From the NCBI GenBank assembly GCA_028715905.1, contig JAQUQV010000007.1, positions 1-59,521 of the forward strand: DNA of 59,521 nucleotides, written 5' to 3'. The DNA comes from Kiritimatiellia bacterium (GTDB taxonomy: Bacteria > Verrucomicrobiota > Kiritimatiellia > JAAZAB01). How positions within the stretch are numbered: position 1 is the first letter of the stretch; every line of letters begins with the position of its first letter. The translations under genes were made by a program, and so were the position numbers. The notes beneath the pieces are model-generated. The model was not told the DNA's origin and made no database searches. It saw nothing but the letters and a program-made list of their open reading frames with translations. Positions 1-8,669 of this stretch are shown here, one piece after another.

Positions 1-846
1 CCGCGGGGGCACAACGACCCGCAGTATCATTTTGACGAAATCATGGCGGCCCTGAAAAAAGCCGCCGGTTATCTGCCGCGCGTTGACGCCATCGGCGGTT
101 CGGCCGCCGGGATTTACGTCAATAACAGCGTGCGCATCGCCTCGCTCTTCCGCGGCGTTCCCAGGGATTTGTTTGAGAAAAAAATCCGCGGTCTCTTCGG
201 CGATATTAAGACGGCATGGAATAATATTCCTTTTGAAGTCATTAACGACGGCGAGGTAACCGCCCTGGCCGGCTCAATGTCCCTGAACGTGAATCGCATT
301 CTCGGCATTGCGATGGGGTCCAGCCTGGCGGCCGGATACGTTGACCGCCAGGGGAACGTGGTCGGCTGGCTGGACGAGCTGGCCTTCGCCCCGGTTGATT
401 ATAACCCGGCGGCTCCCGTGGACGAATGGTCGGGCGATTACGGCTGCGGCGCCATGTATTTTTCGCAGGTGGCCGTCAACCGCCTGGCCGCCAAGGCCGG
501 CATCCAGCTTGACGAAAAGCGGACATTAGCCGAGCGGCTCAAAGACGTGCAGGCCAAAGTCAATGCCGGCGACCGGAACGCCGTGAAAATATTTGAAACA
601 ATCGGCGTCTATTTCGGATGCACAATCGCCCATTACGCCGATTTCTATGATTTGGAAAACATCCTGATCCTCGGACGAGTTACCTCGGGTAAAGGCGGCG
701 ATATCCTCATTAAAACCGCCGAGGAAACTCTGAAATCCGAATTTCCGGAACTGACCGGGAAAATCCGTCTGGTTGTTCCCGACGAGGCCAGCCGGCGGGT
801 GGGGCAGGCGATTGCCGCGGCTAGTCTGCCGCAGGTACAGGGCTGA
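1..846 (+). CDS. ROK-family protein (sugar kinase/regulator type), 5' end outside window
   Basis: The reading frame is open from the first base, so the gene begins upstream; the first ATG inside the window (43) is probably internal. What remains is the C-terminal two thirds of a ROK-fold protein. It shows an INDGEVTAL segment matching the family's NDANAAAL-type stretch, a glycine-rich nucleotide-binding turn (GIAMGSSLAAGYV) and a C-terminal GQAIAAAS helix. The usual CxCGxxGC zinc motif of sugar-kinase ROK proteins is not seen; only a YGCGAM segment sits near that place. ROK proteins phosphorylate sugars or act as sugar-responsive repressors, and the helix-turn-helix that would tell them apart lies outside the window. 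The 3' end overlaps the convergent GT9 gene by 26 bases. Family call is fairly sure; substrate unknown. Confidence 0.7.
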   Translation, partial: PRGHNDPQYHFDEIMAALKKAAGYLPRVDAIGGSAAGIYVNNSVRIASLFRGVPRDLFEKKIRGLFGDIKTAWNNIPFEVINDGEVTALAGSMSLNVNRILGIAMGSSLAAGYVDRQGNVVGWLDELAFAPVDYNPAAPVDEWSGDYGCGAMYFSQVAVNRLAAKAGIQLDEKRTLAERLKDVQAKVNAGDRNAVKIFETIGVYFGCTIAHYADFYDLENILILGRVTSGKGGDILIKTAEETLKSEFPELTGKIRLVVPDEASRRVGQAIAAASLPQVQG

Positions 847-1789
847 ATAATTTTGTTTTCAAGGCGGAAAAGACGCTTTCAACGGTAATCCCGCGGAAGC
901 GTTCTGCGCCGGATGCTTGGCCTCTCATTATCAGCACGTTCTTCCCGCGCGGCGACCAGACGGCCGGGTCGGTCGGACCGAAAATCGCGACCACCGGGAT
1001 CCCCAGGGCGGCCGCCAGGTGGGTGACGCCCGAATCGTTTCCGGCAAACCCACGCGCCGCGGAAAGGACGGAGGCCGTTTCCATAAGGGGCGGATTGACG
1101 AGCGTTTTGCATTCCGGAAATAATTTCAGAATTGAAGCAACCGCCTCTCCATCCGCCTCGCCGCCGATGACCAGGGGCGCGAGTTCCGTTTCATCCGCGA
1201 TTCTTTTTGCCAGGGCGGCGTATTTTTCGCCTGCCCAGTTTTTGGCGGGCGAGCCGCTGCCGGGGTGAATAATGAAAACGTCTTTTCCGCCGGTTGCATG
1301 CCGCAGGCGTTGCCGCGCGTTTTTTTTCAGATAATCCGGCCAGGCCGGCAAAACCGGCGGGTCTTCCGGGGCGTTTATGGCCGGGGAAACGCGCCGGAAA
1401 GCATCTTTGATTGCCGCCATGAAATGGTCCGCGGCATGGCCCTTTTTTACAAGCGGGGAAACCGAAATCACCCGTTTCCCGCCGGAGGAAACAAGATTAC
1501 GGCGTAAAACCGCGTCGGGGTCGTGCAGAAAGGAAATAATCAAGTCAAAAGAGCGGATATATTCTTGCTCCGCCGGCGGCAGCGGTGATTCATCCTGGAA
1601 ATAAAACGCCATGCCGGCCGAATCAAGCGGTTTGATGCTGTCAATGATCCCCGTTATCATGGCCAGCTGGGCGTGCTTTTCATGGGCGGCCAGTTCAATG
1701 CGGGCGCGGGGACAGCGTTGGCGCAAGGCGGCGATGGCGGGAAGGGTCAGGATGAAATCCCCCAGCGCCCCGCCGCGCATGACCAGCAT
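821..1789 (-). CDS. Glycosyltransferase family 9 (heptosyltransferase-like)
   Basis: A 322-residue GT-B enzyme of the ADP-heptose:LPS heptosyltransferase family, expected to add a sugar to lipopolysaccharide core or another surface glycan at the cytoplasmic face. The N-terminus has the family's MRGGALGDFILTLPAI stretch. The C-terminal donor-binding half shows FIIHPGSGSPAKNW and GNDSGVTHLAAALGIPVVA followed by FGPTDP. The frame extends up to an ATG at 1828, but the ATG at 1789 has a GGAGAG ribosome site about 10 bases upstream while the earlier one has none, so 1789 is preferred. It is convergent with the ROK gene. Acceptor and donor sugars cannot be read from sequence. Confidence 0.85.
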   Translation of the reverse strand: MLVMRGGALGDFILTLPAIAALRQRCPRARIELAAHEKHAQLAMITGIIDSIKPLDSAGMAFYFQDESPLPPAEQEYIRSFDLIISFLHDPDAVLRRNLVSSGGKRVISVSPLVKKGHAADHFMAAIKDAFRRVSPAINAPEDPPVLPAWPDYLKKNARQRLRHATGGKDVFIIHPGSGSPAKNWAGEKYAALAKRIADETELAPLVIGGEADGEAVASILKLFPECKTLVNPPLMETASVLSAARGFAGNDSGVTHLAAALGIPVVAIFGPTDPAVWSPRGKNVLIMRGQASGAERFRGITVESVFSALKTKLFSPVPAAD

Positions 1790-1917
1790 TTTCGGTTTTC
1801 TCTCCGCGCTATCGTGACAAACGGTCATGGGAACATGATACTATTTATTGAAAATCCGGGAAGCATTTTTCACGGGGCGCTCGCCCCGCCGGTTTCCCGG
1901 ATTTTTCCCGCGTTGTC

Positions 1918-1947
1918 TTGACAAACCGGCCCGGGAAACATTATTCT
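1918..1947 (+). promoter_or_regulatory. Sigma-70-type promoter for the Gfo/Idh gene
   Basis: TTGACA at 1918-1923 and TATTCT at 1942-1947 with an 18-base spacer, about 80 bases ahead of the ATG at 2027. Prediction from consensus only. Confidence 0.5.
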
Positions 1948-2026
1948 TCGGCGAATGAAGACACAGTAACAAAACAGAGCGCCGCCATTCAACGGTATCC
2001 AGCGGCAATATAAACAGGGAGCGTTT

Positions 2027-3160
2027 ATGAAAACAGATGCGGAGCGGAAATCGGCGATCAGGAAAAACGGCGTGGTTCGTTTCGGAGTGGTGGGGGTGGG
2101 CGGAATGGGGATGGGGCATTGCCTGGCGGTCAAAAAAGTGCCCCGCGCCAAACTGACGGCGGTCTGCGACGTTAATTTTGCCGCTGCCGAAAAAGCGGCG
2201 CGCGAACTTGGCGCGCAGGCTTTTGGCGATCACCGCGCCCTCATCAAAAGCGGACTCTGCGACGTCGCGGTGATTGCCACTCCGCATCCTTTCCATCCGC
2301 CGGCGGCGATTGACTGTATGAAGGCCAGACTGCATGTGATTTCAGAAAAACCGCTTTCGGAACGGTTGTCTACCGCCGAGCGGATGGTCCGGACCGCCGA
2401 GAAGAACGGCGTGGCTTTTGCCGTTATGTTCCAGCGCCGCTTTGAGCCGGCGGTGCGCAAAGCCATGGAATTAATCCGCGCCGGGGAAATCGGCAACATC
2501 TACCGGGCGGTCCTGATCTCTCCGGAATTCCGTTCGCAGCGCTACTATGATTCCGGGACGTGGCGGGCGACCTGGCGCGGCGAGGGCGGCGGGGTTATGA
2601 TGAATCAGTCGCCGCATATCATGGACCTCTTTATCCAGATGGCGGGGATGCCGGAGGAAGTATTCGGCAATATCGCCACCCGCATGCACCGGATTGAAGT
2701 GGAAGACGAGGCCGCGGCCATGCTGCGCTATCCAAACGGCGGCATCGGCTATTTATATTGCTCCACCATTGAAGCCGGGCCGGGACAGATGATTGAAATT
2801 TTCGGCGACAAGGGCAAACTGGTCTGGCGCAACGGCGCCTTGTCTTTTTACCGGTTCCGGCCCGCCATCGGACGGGCGATAAAAAATTCCCGCAAATGGT
2901 GCGGCATTGAGGCTCTTGAAAAAAAAATGAAACTGGATGATAAACCCGGCGGGCCTGTCTGCGTCCACGGCAACATGGTGCGTCATTTGTTGCGCGGCGA
3001 AAAACTGGTTACGCCGGGCGCGAGCGGCGTGGCCTCGCTGGAACTGGCCAATGCGATCACGCTTTCCTCGTTTGAAAAGCGCTGGATCAAAATACCGATC
3101 AGCCGCCGGAAGTATGACCGCTTGCTTGCCTCGCTCCGCCGGAAATCCGGCGGTATATAG
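2027..3160 (+). CDS. Gfo/Idh/MocA family oxidoreductase
   Basis: A 377-residue NAD(P)-dependent sugar or inositol dehydrogenase-type protein. Residues about 15-130 form the Rossmann domain, opening with FGVVGVGGMGMGHCLAV and containing the family's EKP signature (SEKPLSERL). The rest is the alpha/beta substrate domain, with the GGGVMMNQSPHIMDLF stretch that carries the conserved His. The ATG is preceded by a GGGAG ribosome site. It lies 32 bases upstream of the sugar transferase on the same strand, probably one transcript. A role in making or modifying a nucleotide-sugar or other sugar for surface polysaccharide is inferred from that neighbour; the substrate is not identifiable. Confidence 0.85.
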   Translation: MKTDAERKSAIRKNGVVRFGVVGVGGMGMGHCLAVKKVPRAKLTAVCDVNFAAAEKAARELGAQAFGDHRALIKSGLCDVAVIATPHPFHPPAAIDCMKARLHVISEKPLSERLSTAERMVRTAEKNGVAFAVMFQRRFEPAVRKAMELIRAGEIGNIYRAVLISPEFRSQRYYDSGTWRATWRGEGGGVMMNQSPHIMDLFIQMAGMPEEVFGNIATRMHRIEVEDEAAAMLRYPNGGIGYLYCSTIEAGPGQMIEIFGDKGKLVWRNGALSFYRFRPAIGRAIKNSRKWCGIEALEKKMKLDDKPGGPVCVHGNMVRHLLRGEKLVTPGASGVASLELANAITLSSFEKRWIKIPISRRKYDRLLASLRRKSGGI

Positions 3161-3192
3161 GGCGGCAGATTCCAACGGCGGCGGAATAATTT

Positions 3193-4611
3193 ATGCGCGT
3201 TAAAGACACATCCGACGTTCTGGCAAGCTGTGCGGCCGTGGCCGGCGACGCCCTGGCCGTTTTCACCGGATTCATTCTGGCGACCTGGCTGCGTTTTGAC
3301 AGCGGCGTTATTCTTCTGTTCCACGACGCGCCGCCGGCCAACCTTTACCTTGTATATTCAAAGGCGGCGGCGCTTGCCGTGCTCCTTTTCGTGTTCATTT
3401 TCCACTCGCTTGATCTTTACGCGCGGCCGCAGAGCGGCGGCTTCGGCGACAAAATCCCCCGCCTGATTCGCGCCACGGGACTCGGCATTCTCCTGAGCGC
3501 GGCGCTCGCCTTTGCCATCCGCACCGAGCCGCCTTTTTCGCGGATCACGGTATTGCTGGCGTTTATTACCGTCGGATTGTGCGTTTTGCTTGAGCGTTAT
3601 CTGCTTTTCCGCTGGGAATTGTTCATGGCGCGCCGGCGTTCAAGGGTCAACCAGGTTATTATCATCGGCACCAATTCCATCGCGGCGCGGTTGCGGAAAA
3701 CCCTCCATAACGAGCCGCGGCTCGGCGCGCGGGTCGTCGGTTTTTTCCGGTCTTTTCCCGTAGCGCCCGTGCATCCTTCCATCAGCGCCGATGATATCAA
3801 GGGTGGGCTGGGCGATCTGAAAGCGTTTATTGAAAAAAAACATGTTGATCAAATCATCCTCGCCGATATGGCCGTCGGCACGGAGCGCATGATTGAACTG
3901 ATATTGCTTTGCGAACAGTCCCTGATCGCCTTCAACCTCGTGCCGGACCTCTTTCATATTCTCACCGGCGGCGTTGACATGCAGGCGATTGACGACATAC
4001 CGCTTCTGGGCGTGAGCCGCTGGCCGCTGGATAATTTCTGGAACCGGCTGGTAAAACGCGCGGCGGACATGGTCGGTGCCGCTGCGGGGCTGGCGTTGTT
4101 TGCGCCGGTGCTGCTGGTCCTGGCCTTTCTGATCAAGCGCAGTTCGCCGGGGCCGGCCTTTTTCCGCCAGGAACGCTGCGGCGAAGGCGGCCGGAAGTTT
4201 CAGATGATTAAATTCCGCACGATGCGCGTTGACGCCGAGTCCGCGACCGGGCCGGTCTGGGCCGTGGAAAACGATCCGCGGCGCACCAAAATCGGCGTCT
4301 TCCTGCGGCGTTACAACCTGGATGAACTGCCGCAATTGTGGAACGTTCTCCGGGGCGAAATGAGCCTGGTGGGGCCGCGCCCCGAGCGTCCGTTTTTCGT
4401 GGAGCAGTTCAAGGAGGATATCAACCGCTATATGTGGCGGCACGTTTCAAAGCCGGGCATTACCGGCTGGGCGCAGGTGAACGGGCTGCGGGGCAACACC
4501 GACATCGGCGAGCGGATCAAATATGATCTTTATTACCTTGAGCACTGGTCGCTGGCTTTTGATTTCAAGATCCTGCTGAAAACCTTTTTGAACCGGGAAA
4601 ATGCTTATTGA
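3193..4611 (+). CDS. Undecaprenyl-phosphate sugar phosphotransferase (polyprenyl glycosylphosphotransferase)
   Basis: A 472-residue integral membrane enzyme that starts polysaccharide repeat units by moving a sugar-1-phosphate from a nucleotide sugar to undecaprenyl phosphate. Residues about 10-140 hold four to five hydrophobic segments. Residues about 150-250 form a nucleotide-binding-like domain ([13 protein letters not shown]). After one more membrane helix (about 290-315) comes the bacterial sugar transferase domain, with [43 protein letters not shown] and [14 protein letters not shown]. All hallmark motifs are present and the length is normal for the WbaP/WcaJ type. It follows the Gfo/Idh gene closely. 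The sugar is unknown. Confidence 0.9.
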   Translation: MRVKDTSDVLASCAAVAGDALAVFTGFILATWLRFDSGVILLFHDAPPANLYLVYSKAAALAVLLFVFIFHSLDLYARPQSGGFGDKIPRLIRATGLGILLSAALAFAIRTEPPFSRITVLLAFITVGLCVLLERYLLFRWELFMARRRSRVNQVIIIGTNSIAARLRKTLHNEPRLGARVVGFFRSFPVAPVHPSISADDIKGGLGDLKAFIEKKHVDQIILADMAVGTERMIELILLCEQSLIAFNLVPDLFHILTGGVDMQAIDDIPLLGVSRWPLDNFWNRLVKRAADMVGAAAGLALFAPVLLVLAFLIKRSSPGPAFFRQERCGEGGRKFQMIKFRTMRVDAESATGPVWAVENDPRRTKIGVFLRRYNLDELPQLWNVLRGEMSLVGPRPERPFFVEQFKEDINRYMWRHVSKPGITGWAQVNGLRGNTDIGERIKYDLYYLEHWSLAFDFKILLKTFLNRENAY

Positions 4612-4635
4612 TCGGGAGCAGTATTTTTCGCTCCT

Positions 4636-4707
4636 CACGTCTTTCGCCGGCGGCCAATGCCCGCTTGAGCGAAAACGAATGTTGCGCGATTTTTGTGCAA
4701 TATTCGG
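4636..4707 (+). repeat. Composite palindromic intergenic repeat, copy 1
   Basis: Two adjacent palindromes. The first (4642-4674) has TTTCGC/GCGAAA arms around an inner GCGGCCAATGCCCGC hairpin. The second (about 4676-4706) runs from CGAATGTTGCGC to GTGCAATATTCG. The first palindrome recurs at 10156-10200 with about four mismatches in 45 bases, and the whole pair recurs, inverted and decayed, at 44309-44388. It lies in the gap between the convergent sugar transferase and PqiC-like genes. Confidence 0.7.
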
Positions 4708-4820
4708 GGTTCAGAATGCACGCTCTGCGCGGAAACGCGGGCTGATCCGCCCTTTGCGTGGAATATAGCGAACCGTTTGAAGCGGATAAACCCGTTGTTC
4801 GGCGGCGCGGCCGGCGTTTT

Positions 4821-5528
4821 TTATTCCGTTTTTGGCGGCGCTGTCCGCGCGGCAAGCTCCCCTGCAATTTCAGCGCTCAAAGATTCGCAGACCGCGCTCA
4901 GCGCCCCGGCCAGGCCGCGATAATCATGGGGAGCGATCGCATGGCGGAACAAAGATTTTTTCATAAGCGCCAGTTTTTCTTCGGCGGGGTTGATCACCGA
5001 CCATTGCGCGGCAAAAACCATCTCCCCGTCCAATTGGCATTCCAGCCGGGTTACGTTCACGAGCACCTGGTATTTCAGCGGCACGGCGGCGTTGCCGGGG
5101 AGCATTTCAATGTTGGCCCGCGGGAGCATGACGGAAAGGTTTTCCGTCAGCACCCGGGAAAGCGCCGCGTCCAGGGATTCTCCCCAGCGGTCAAACTGGG
5201 CAAAGGAAAGCGTTCCGTCCTGATTATGCGTGACAATCTGGGGGCGGTCCATGTATTCCGGTATTTTTACGGGGCTGACTCCGATGATGGTTTCCGGCGC
5301 AATGTCAAATTTACGGGTGTTTTTCCCATCGTCCGCCGCGCGGAGCGCATAGAAGCGCGGGACGGGGGTGTTGGCGACCGAGAGACATCCGGGCAGGGCG
5401 GCAATAAAAACCAAGCCGGCGATGATTCTGCCGAAAACGGCCGTTTTTTTTAGTTTTTCCGGGAACCCCTGTTCCATATCAGGTGCCGCCGGGGAGACTT
5501 TTGAATGCATCCATCCTTTTTTTTTCAT
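4821..5528 (-). CDS. PqiC/ABC-transport auxiliary lipoprotein-like protein
   Basis: A 235-residue predicted lipoprotein: charged start (MKKKGWMHSK), a hydrophobic segment at about residues 31-47 and a lipobox-like LPGC, so the mature protein would be membrane-anchored. The body resembles the PqiC/YmbA auxiliary lipoproteins that accompany MCE lipid transporters (PRFYALRAA near the mature N-terminus, then IGVSPVKIPEYMDRPQIV). The frame opens at an ATG at 5543, but a strong AAGGAGGAT ribosome site lies just before the ATG at 5528, so that start is chosen. The N-terminal region before the membrane segment is unusually long for a signal peptide. No pqiA/pqiB or mla genes are in the window. Confidence 0.65.
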   Translation of the reverse strand: MKKKGWMHSKVSPAAPDMEQGFPEKLKKTAVFGRIIAGLVFIAALPGCLSVANTPVPRFYALRAADDGKNTRKFDIAPETIIGVSPVKIPEYMDRPQIVTHNQDGTLSFAQFDRWGESLDAALSRVLTENLSVMLPRANIEMLPGNAAVPLKYQVLVNVTRLECQLDGEMVFAAQWSVINPAEEKLALMKKSLFRHAIAPHDYRGLAGALSAVCESLSAEIAGELAARTAPPKTE

Positions 5529-5820
5529 TTTATCCTCCTTCATGAACGAACTCGCAGGTTATTGGCCTTCCGGCGGAATGGCGAAAGCGCCGGTAATTTT
5601 TATTTTTAAATGTGCATAACGTCAAATCAGAAGGATTCATCGTATGTTACCACAATCAACAATGACGCTGGGGTCGGTTTGTTTGAAAGTATAATTGCTT
5701 AACATTAACGGACAAGATTTAAATTCCCGTGCTCTGCCGCCGCTTTCCTAACAAATTGCTTGCATTTGCTGGTTGGCGGCGTAATCTTGCGGACATTAAT
5801 TATCACCGGAGAAAATTGAC

Positions 5821-6837
5821 GTGGAAAACGCGCCGTACGGAAAAATCATAGCCGGCAGCGGGGAGGCTGTCCGCCGCGCTTACGATTCTTTTTTAACGCA
5901 GCCGGTGGATCAGGTTGTCGGCACCGGGCAGGGCGACCTGGAGGACGAGCGCCAATGCACGATTGCCCGGCCGGTTTCCGTTACGGGACCCGGCACATTT
6001 TTCAGGCGCGCGGCCCGTACGCTGATTTTTGAGCCGGCGGCGGAACAGGGCTGGTGGTTTGAAAGAACCGACCTCCCGCGGGATTTGCCGACGGCTGTTT
6101 CCGTGCGCAACGTGTGGACCACCGCGCGCAATATTGTTTTACGCAGCGGGTCTCCGCACAATTACATGCGCATGGTTGAGCATATCATTGCCCTGAAGCT
6201 CGGCCTGGGAATAGACAACCTGCTTATCAAGGCCGCCTCCGGCGATCCGCCGCTTTTTGACCGCGGCAGCATGGACATCGTGGAAGCCCTGGAAAGCGCC
6301 GGCACCCGGGAACAAAAAGCGCCGGTGGCTTATGTTACCGTCAAGGAAACCGTAACAATCGGCGGTGAAAACGGCGGTTTCCTGACTTTCATTCCGCACG
6401 CCGGCGCCGCGAGGAAACTCACCATGGACTGCGCCATTGATTTCAAGAATGCCATCGGAAAGCAGCGGGTGCAATTTGACCTGACCAAAAAGCTGTTCCG
6501 CGCCAAGGCCCTGGCCCGCACCAATACCACGACGGCCATGAAACTATACTGCCTGACCGTCGGCCAATTGTTCGCCGATATAAGGAATATGGGGTACACC
6601 AGCCGCAACATCCTGATCGCCGGCAAAAAGCGCTACCTGAACGCGCCGCGCCTCATGCAGAACGGCAAATCGCTGGAGGCGGTTTGGCACAGGGCCGTCA
6701 TGGATTTACTCGCGGCCGTCGCTTTGATTGACCGCGGCCGGTTCATCGGCCGGATTAATTCCTATAAATCCGGGCATGCCCTGGATGCGGACATGGTCCG
6801 GTTGCTTTACAAGCATGACCTGCTGACGCCGGTTTGA
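5821..6837 (+). CDS. lpxC: LpxC-like UDP-3-O-acyl-N-acetylglucosamine deacetylase (divergent)
   Basis: A 338-residue protein, GTG start with a GGAG ribosome site 9 bases upstream. It matches LpxC, the zinc enzyme for the committed step of lipid A synthesis: the VEH zinc/catalytic segment followed by LGLGIDN (about 119-133), and the C-terminal YKSGHALDADMV block (about 315-326). It is divergent in three ways. The second metal motif reads H290-RAVM-D295 (His-x4-Asp) where E. coli LpxC has His-x3-Asp. The usual DGSSAPFV block is DRGSMDIV. There are also insertions. lpxA and fabZ lie 10 kb away on the other strand rather than adjacent. It may be the true lpxC of this lineage or a paralogue. Confidence 0.75.
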   Translation: MENAPYGKIIAGSGEAVRRAYDSFLTQPVDQVVGTGQGDLEDERQCTIARPVSVTGPGTFFRRAARTLIFEPAAEQGWWFERTDLPRDLPTAVSVRNVWTTARNIVLRSGSPHNYMRMVEHIIALKLGLGIDNLLIKAASGDPPLFDRGSMDIVEALESAGTREQKAPVAYVTVKETVTIGGENGGFLTFIPHAGAARKLTMDCAIDFKNAIGKQRVQFDLTKKLFRAKALARTNTTTAMKLYCLTVGQLFADIRNMGYTSRNILIAGKKRYLNAPRLMQNGKSLEAVWHRAVMDLLAAVALIDRGRFIGRINSYKSGHALDADMVRLLYKHDLLTPV

Positions 6838-6876
6838 TTAAATGTGATTCATGTGGGCAATTTCCCGGGGGCAAAA

Positions 6877-7674
6877 ATGAAACCATTGTTACGCTTTTTA
6901 TGGCTATGCGTATTTCTCGGCGGCGTTGCCCGCCCGGCATGCTGCGGCGGGGATGAGCGCGACATGATTTTCCAGACGGCGCCTTTTCAGAGCCTGAACA
7001 AAGGCGTCTATGACGGCTTGATTTCATACGCCGTTCTGAAGGATTGCGGCGATTTCGGGCTGGGAACTTTCAACGCGCTGGACGGGGAAATGGTTTGCGT
7101 GGACGGCGTCTTTTACCAGATCAGGGCCGACGGCAAATCCGGGCCGGTGCCGGACGCGGTTTTGACGCCCTTTGCAATGCTGACTTTTTTTGACGAGGAC
7201 CGGCGGATAGAGGCCGTCAATGCCGGAAGTCTGGCGGAACTTTGCCGGATTATTGACCGCAGCCGGCCGACGAAAAATCTGTTTTATGCCCTGCGTGTGG
7301 ACGGCCGCTTTGACTATCTTAAATTACGCAGCGTGCCGCCCCAGAAAAAACCATATCCTTCCCTGGCGGAGGCGCTGAAGGGGCAAACCGTTTTTGAATA
7401 CAAGAACATAACGGGCACGCTGGCGGGATTCTGGTCGCCCTCGTTTGCGGAAAAAATCGGCGTTCCGGGCTATCATTTCCACTTTATTTCCAGGGAGAAA
7501 AACATCGGCGGACACGCGCTTGACCTCCGGTTTCACGGCCTCAACGTCCGCATGGACCGTTGCGCGGGATTAACCGTTGTTACTCCGGAAAACGGGGATT
7601 ATTTCAGCGCGGATTTGGAAGAGTCCAAGACCGCAACGCAAAACGCGCACGACCCGGCAAGCGCAAATCCTTGA
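6877..7674 (+). CDS. Alpha-acetolactate decarboxylase with signal peptide
   Basis: Acetolactate decarboxylase converts (S)-2-acetolactate to acetoin. Family hallmarks are the VDGVFYQIRADGK strand and the metal-binding cluster HFHFISREKNIGGHALDL, with three His in the expected spacing. The 265-residue protein starts at the ATG at 6877, which has a GGGGGC site; a GTG at 6844 is also in frame but would add a non-hydrophobic leader. From 6877 the N-terminus is a clear export signal (charged MK, then a hydrophobic stretch ending near ACCGG). A few family members are exported, but most are cytoplasmic. No acetolactate synthase is nearby. Confidence 0.85.
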   Translation: MKPLLRFLWLCVFLGGVARPACCGGDERDMIFQTAPFQSLNKGVYDGLISYAVLKDCGDFGLGTFNALDGEMVCVDGVFYQIRADGKSGPVPDAVLTPFAMLTFFDEDRRIEAVNAGSLAELCRIIDRSRPTKNLFYALRVDGRFDYLKLRSVPPQKKPYPSLAEALKGQTVFEYKNITGTLAGFWSPSFAEKIGVPGYHFHFISREKNIGGHALDLRFHGLNVRMDRCAGLTVVTPENGDYFSADLEESKTATQNAHDPASANP

Positions 7675-7715
7675 AGTTTTCGCGCTTTGCGGGTTTGCGC
7701 GCCGGTCTTTCCGCG

Positions 7716-8078
7716 CTATTGCCTGACCGCAAGTTCCGCCAGGGCCTTGCCTTCGCTTGCGTAAATTTTGAATAACTTGTCCAGGCCGGTTATGGCAAAA
7801 CCTTCCTTGATGAGCGGCGCCAGACCGTAAAAAGCGATCCGGGATTTTTTTTCATTCGCCTTTTTGCCGGCCGCGATGAAGGAGCGGAAAAACACGCTGG
7901 AAATTCTGGCCACCGCCCCCATGTCTATCAAAAGGGCGGGCGCGTCCTCGTCAATCCTGGCGCAGAGGCGGCGGGTAAGTTCCTCGGCCAAGCCCGGCTC
8001 TATCAGGCGCTGGTTGACGATATGCAGAATAAGAACTCCCTGCCGGTTTTCTTCCATTAACAGGACGGATTCACTCAT
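7716..8078 (-). CDS. STAS-domain anti-sigma factor antagonist
   Basis: A 120-residue single-domain STAS protein of the SpoIIAA/RsbV class. The segment LLIDMGAVARISSVFFRSFI aligns with the family's loop, where a Ser is phosphorylated by the partner kinase. The start codon overlaps the end of the upstream RsbW-like gene by 8 bases, indicating translational coupling. Together they form the core of a partner-switching module that frees or sequesters a sigma factor or other target; the target is not encoded here. Confidence 0.8.
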   Translation of the reverse strand: MSESVLLMEENRQGVLILHIVNQRLIEPGLAEELTRRLCARIDEDAPALLIDMGAVARISSVFFRSFIAAGKKANEKKSRIAFYGLAPLIKEGFAITGLDKLFKIYASEGKALAELAVRQ

Positions 8079-8553
8079 TTTTTTTATCTCCGATGTGTTT
8101 TACAAGCACAAGATGGTTGTGGTTGCCGATCCTGCGGTAATGTGTTTCGTCCATCATCTTGCGCACGAGGTGAACGCCCAGTCCGCCGATCGGCCTTTCA
8201 TCTATGCCGGCGGTTATGTCGGGGGCTGGTATGAGTAATGGATTAAAAGCAAGGCCGGCATCGGTGATTTCAACCAGAATGCGGTCATCCCGGCGTTCAA
8301 TGGTCAGGCCGAGTTTGCCTTTGGCGTTCGGATAGGCATAGAGGATGACGTTGGTAACCGCCTCGTCAACGGCAACGCAGATATGTCCGCGGTATTTGCC
8401 CCGGATACCAAGCGCGTTGAGGGCGCTCTCCACAAAATCGGCGATTTGCTGAAGGTGTCTGGTATCGGCGGGGGTTTCCAAGGTAAATTTCGCCGTTGTT
8501 GAATTGCCCCGGTTATGCGTCTTTGTGCAGACGGTATTATTGTTCATGACCAT
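8071..8553 (-). CDS. RsbW-like serine kinase/anti-sigma factor (HATPase_c)
   Basis: A GHKL ATPase of the RsbW/SpoIIAB class. It shows an N-box (HICVAVDEAVTNVILYAYP), a G1 box (VEITDAGLAFNP) and a G2 segment (PIGGLGVHLVRKMMD). The open frame runs back to 8802, but that part lies inside the gspF coding region and looks unrelated. The first plausible starts are ATGs at 8577, 8553 and 8547, none with a good ribosome site; 8553 gives a 160-residue protein of normal length. It overlaps the STAS gene by 8 bases and lies about 120 bases downstream of gspF. It should phosphorylate the STAS partner and bind an unidentified target. Confidence 0.75.
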   Translation of the reverse strand: MVMNNNTVCTKTHNRGNSTTAKFTLETPADTRHLQQIADFVESALNALGIRGKYRGHICVAVDEAVTNVILYAYPNAKGKLGLTIERRDDRILVEITDAGLAFNPLLIPAPDITAGIDERPIGGLGVHLVRKMMDETHYRRIGNHNHLVLVKHIGDKKNE

Positions 8554-8669
8554 CGGTTTTGCCGAGTAAAAAAGCATATTGCGCGGGGTGCCGTTCACTC
8601 CCTGTTTCAATGTGAATGCGTCAACCAGATTAGCCCAATCGCATCGGTCTGGCAAGTTTATCCGGTCTT

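Noticed and set aside
5783-5801. A TGGCGG...TTGCGG sequence resembling a sigma-54 promoter ahead of the lpxC-like gene.
   Set aside because: The spacing between the two halves is two bases too long for the -24/-12 consensus.
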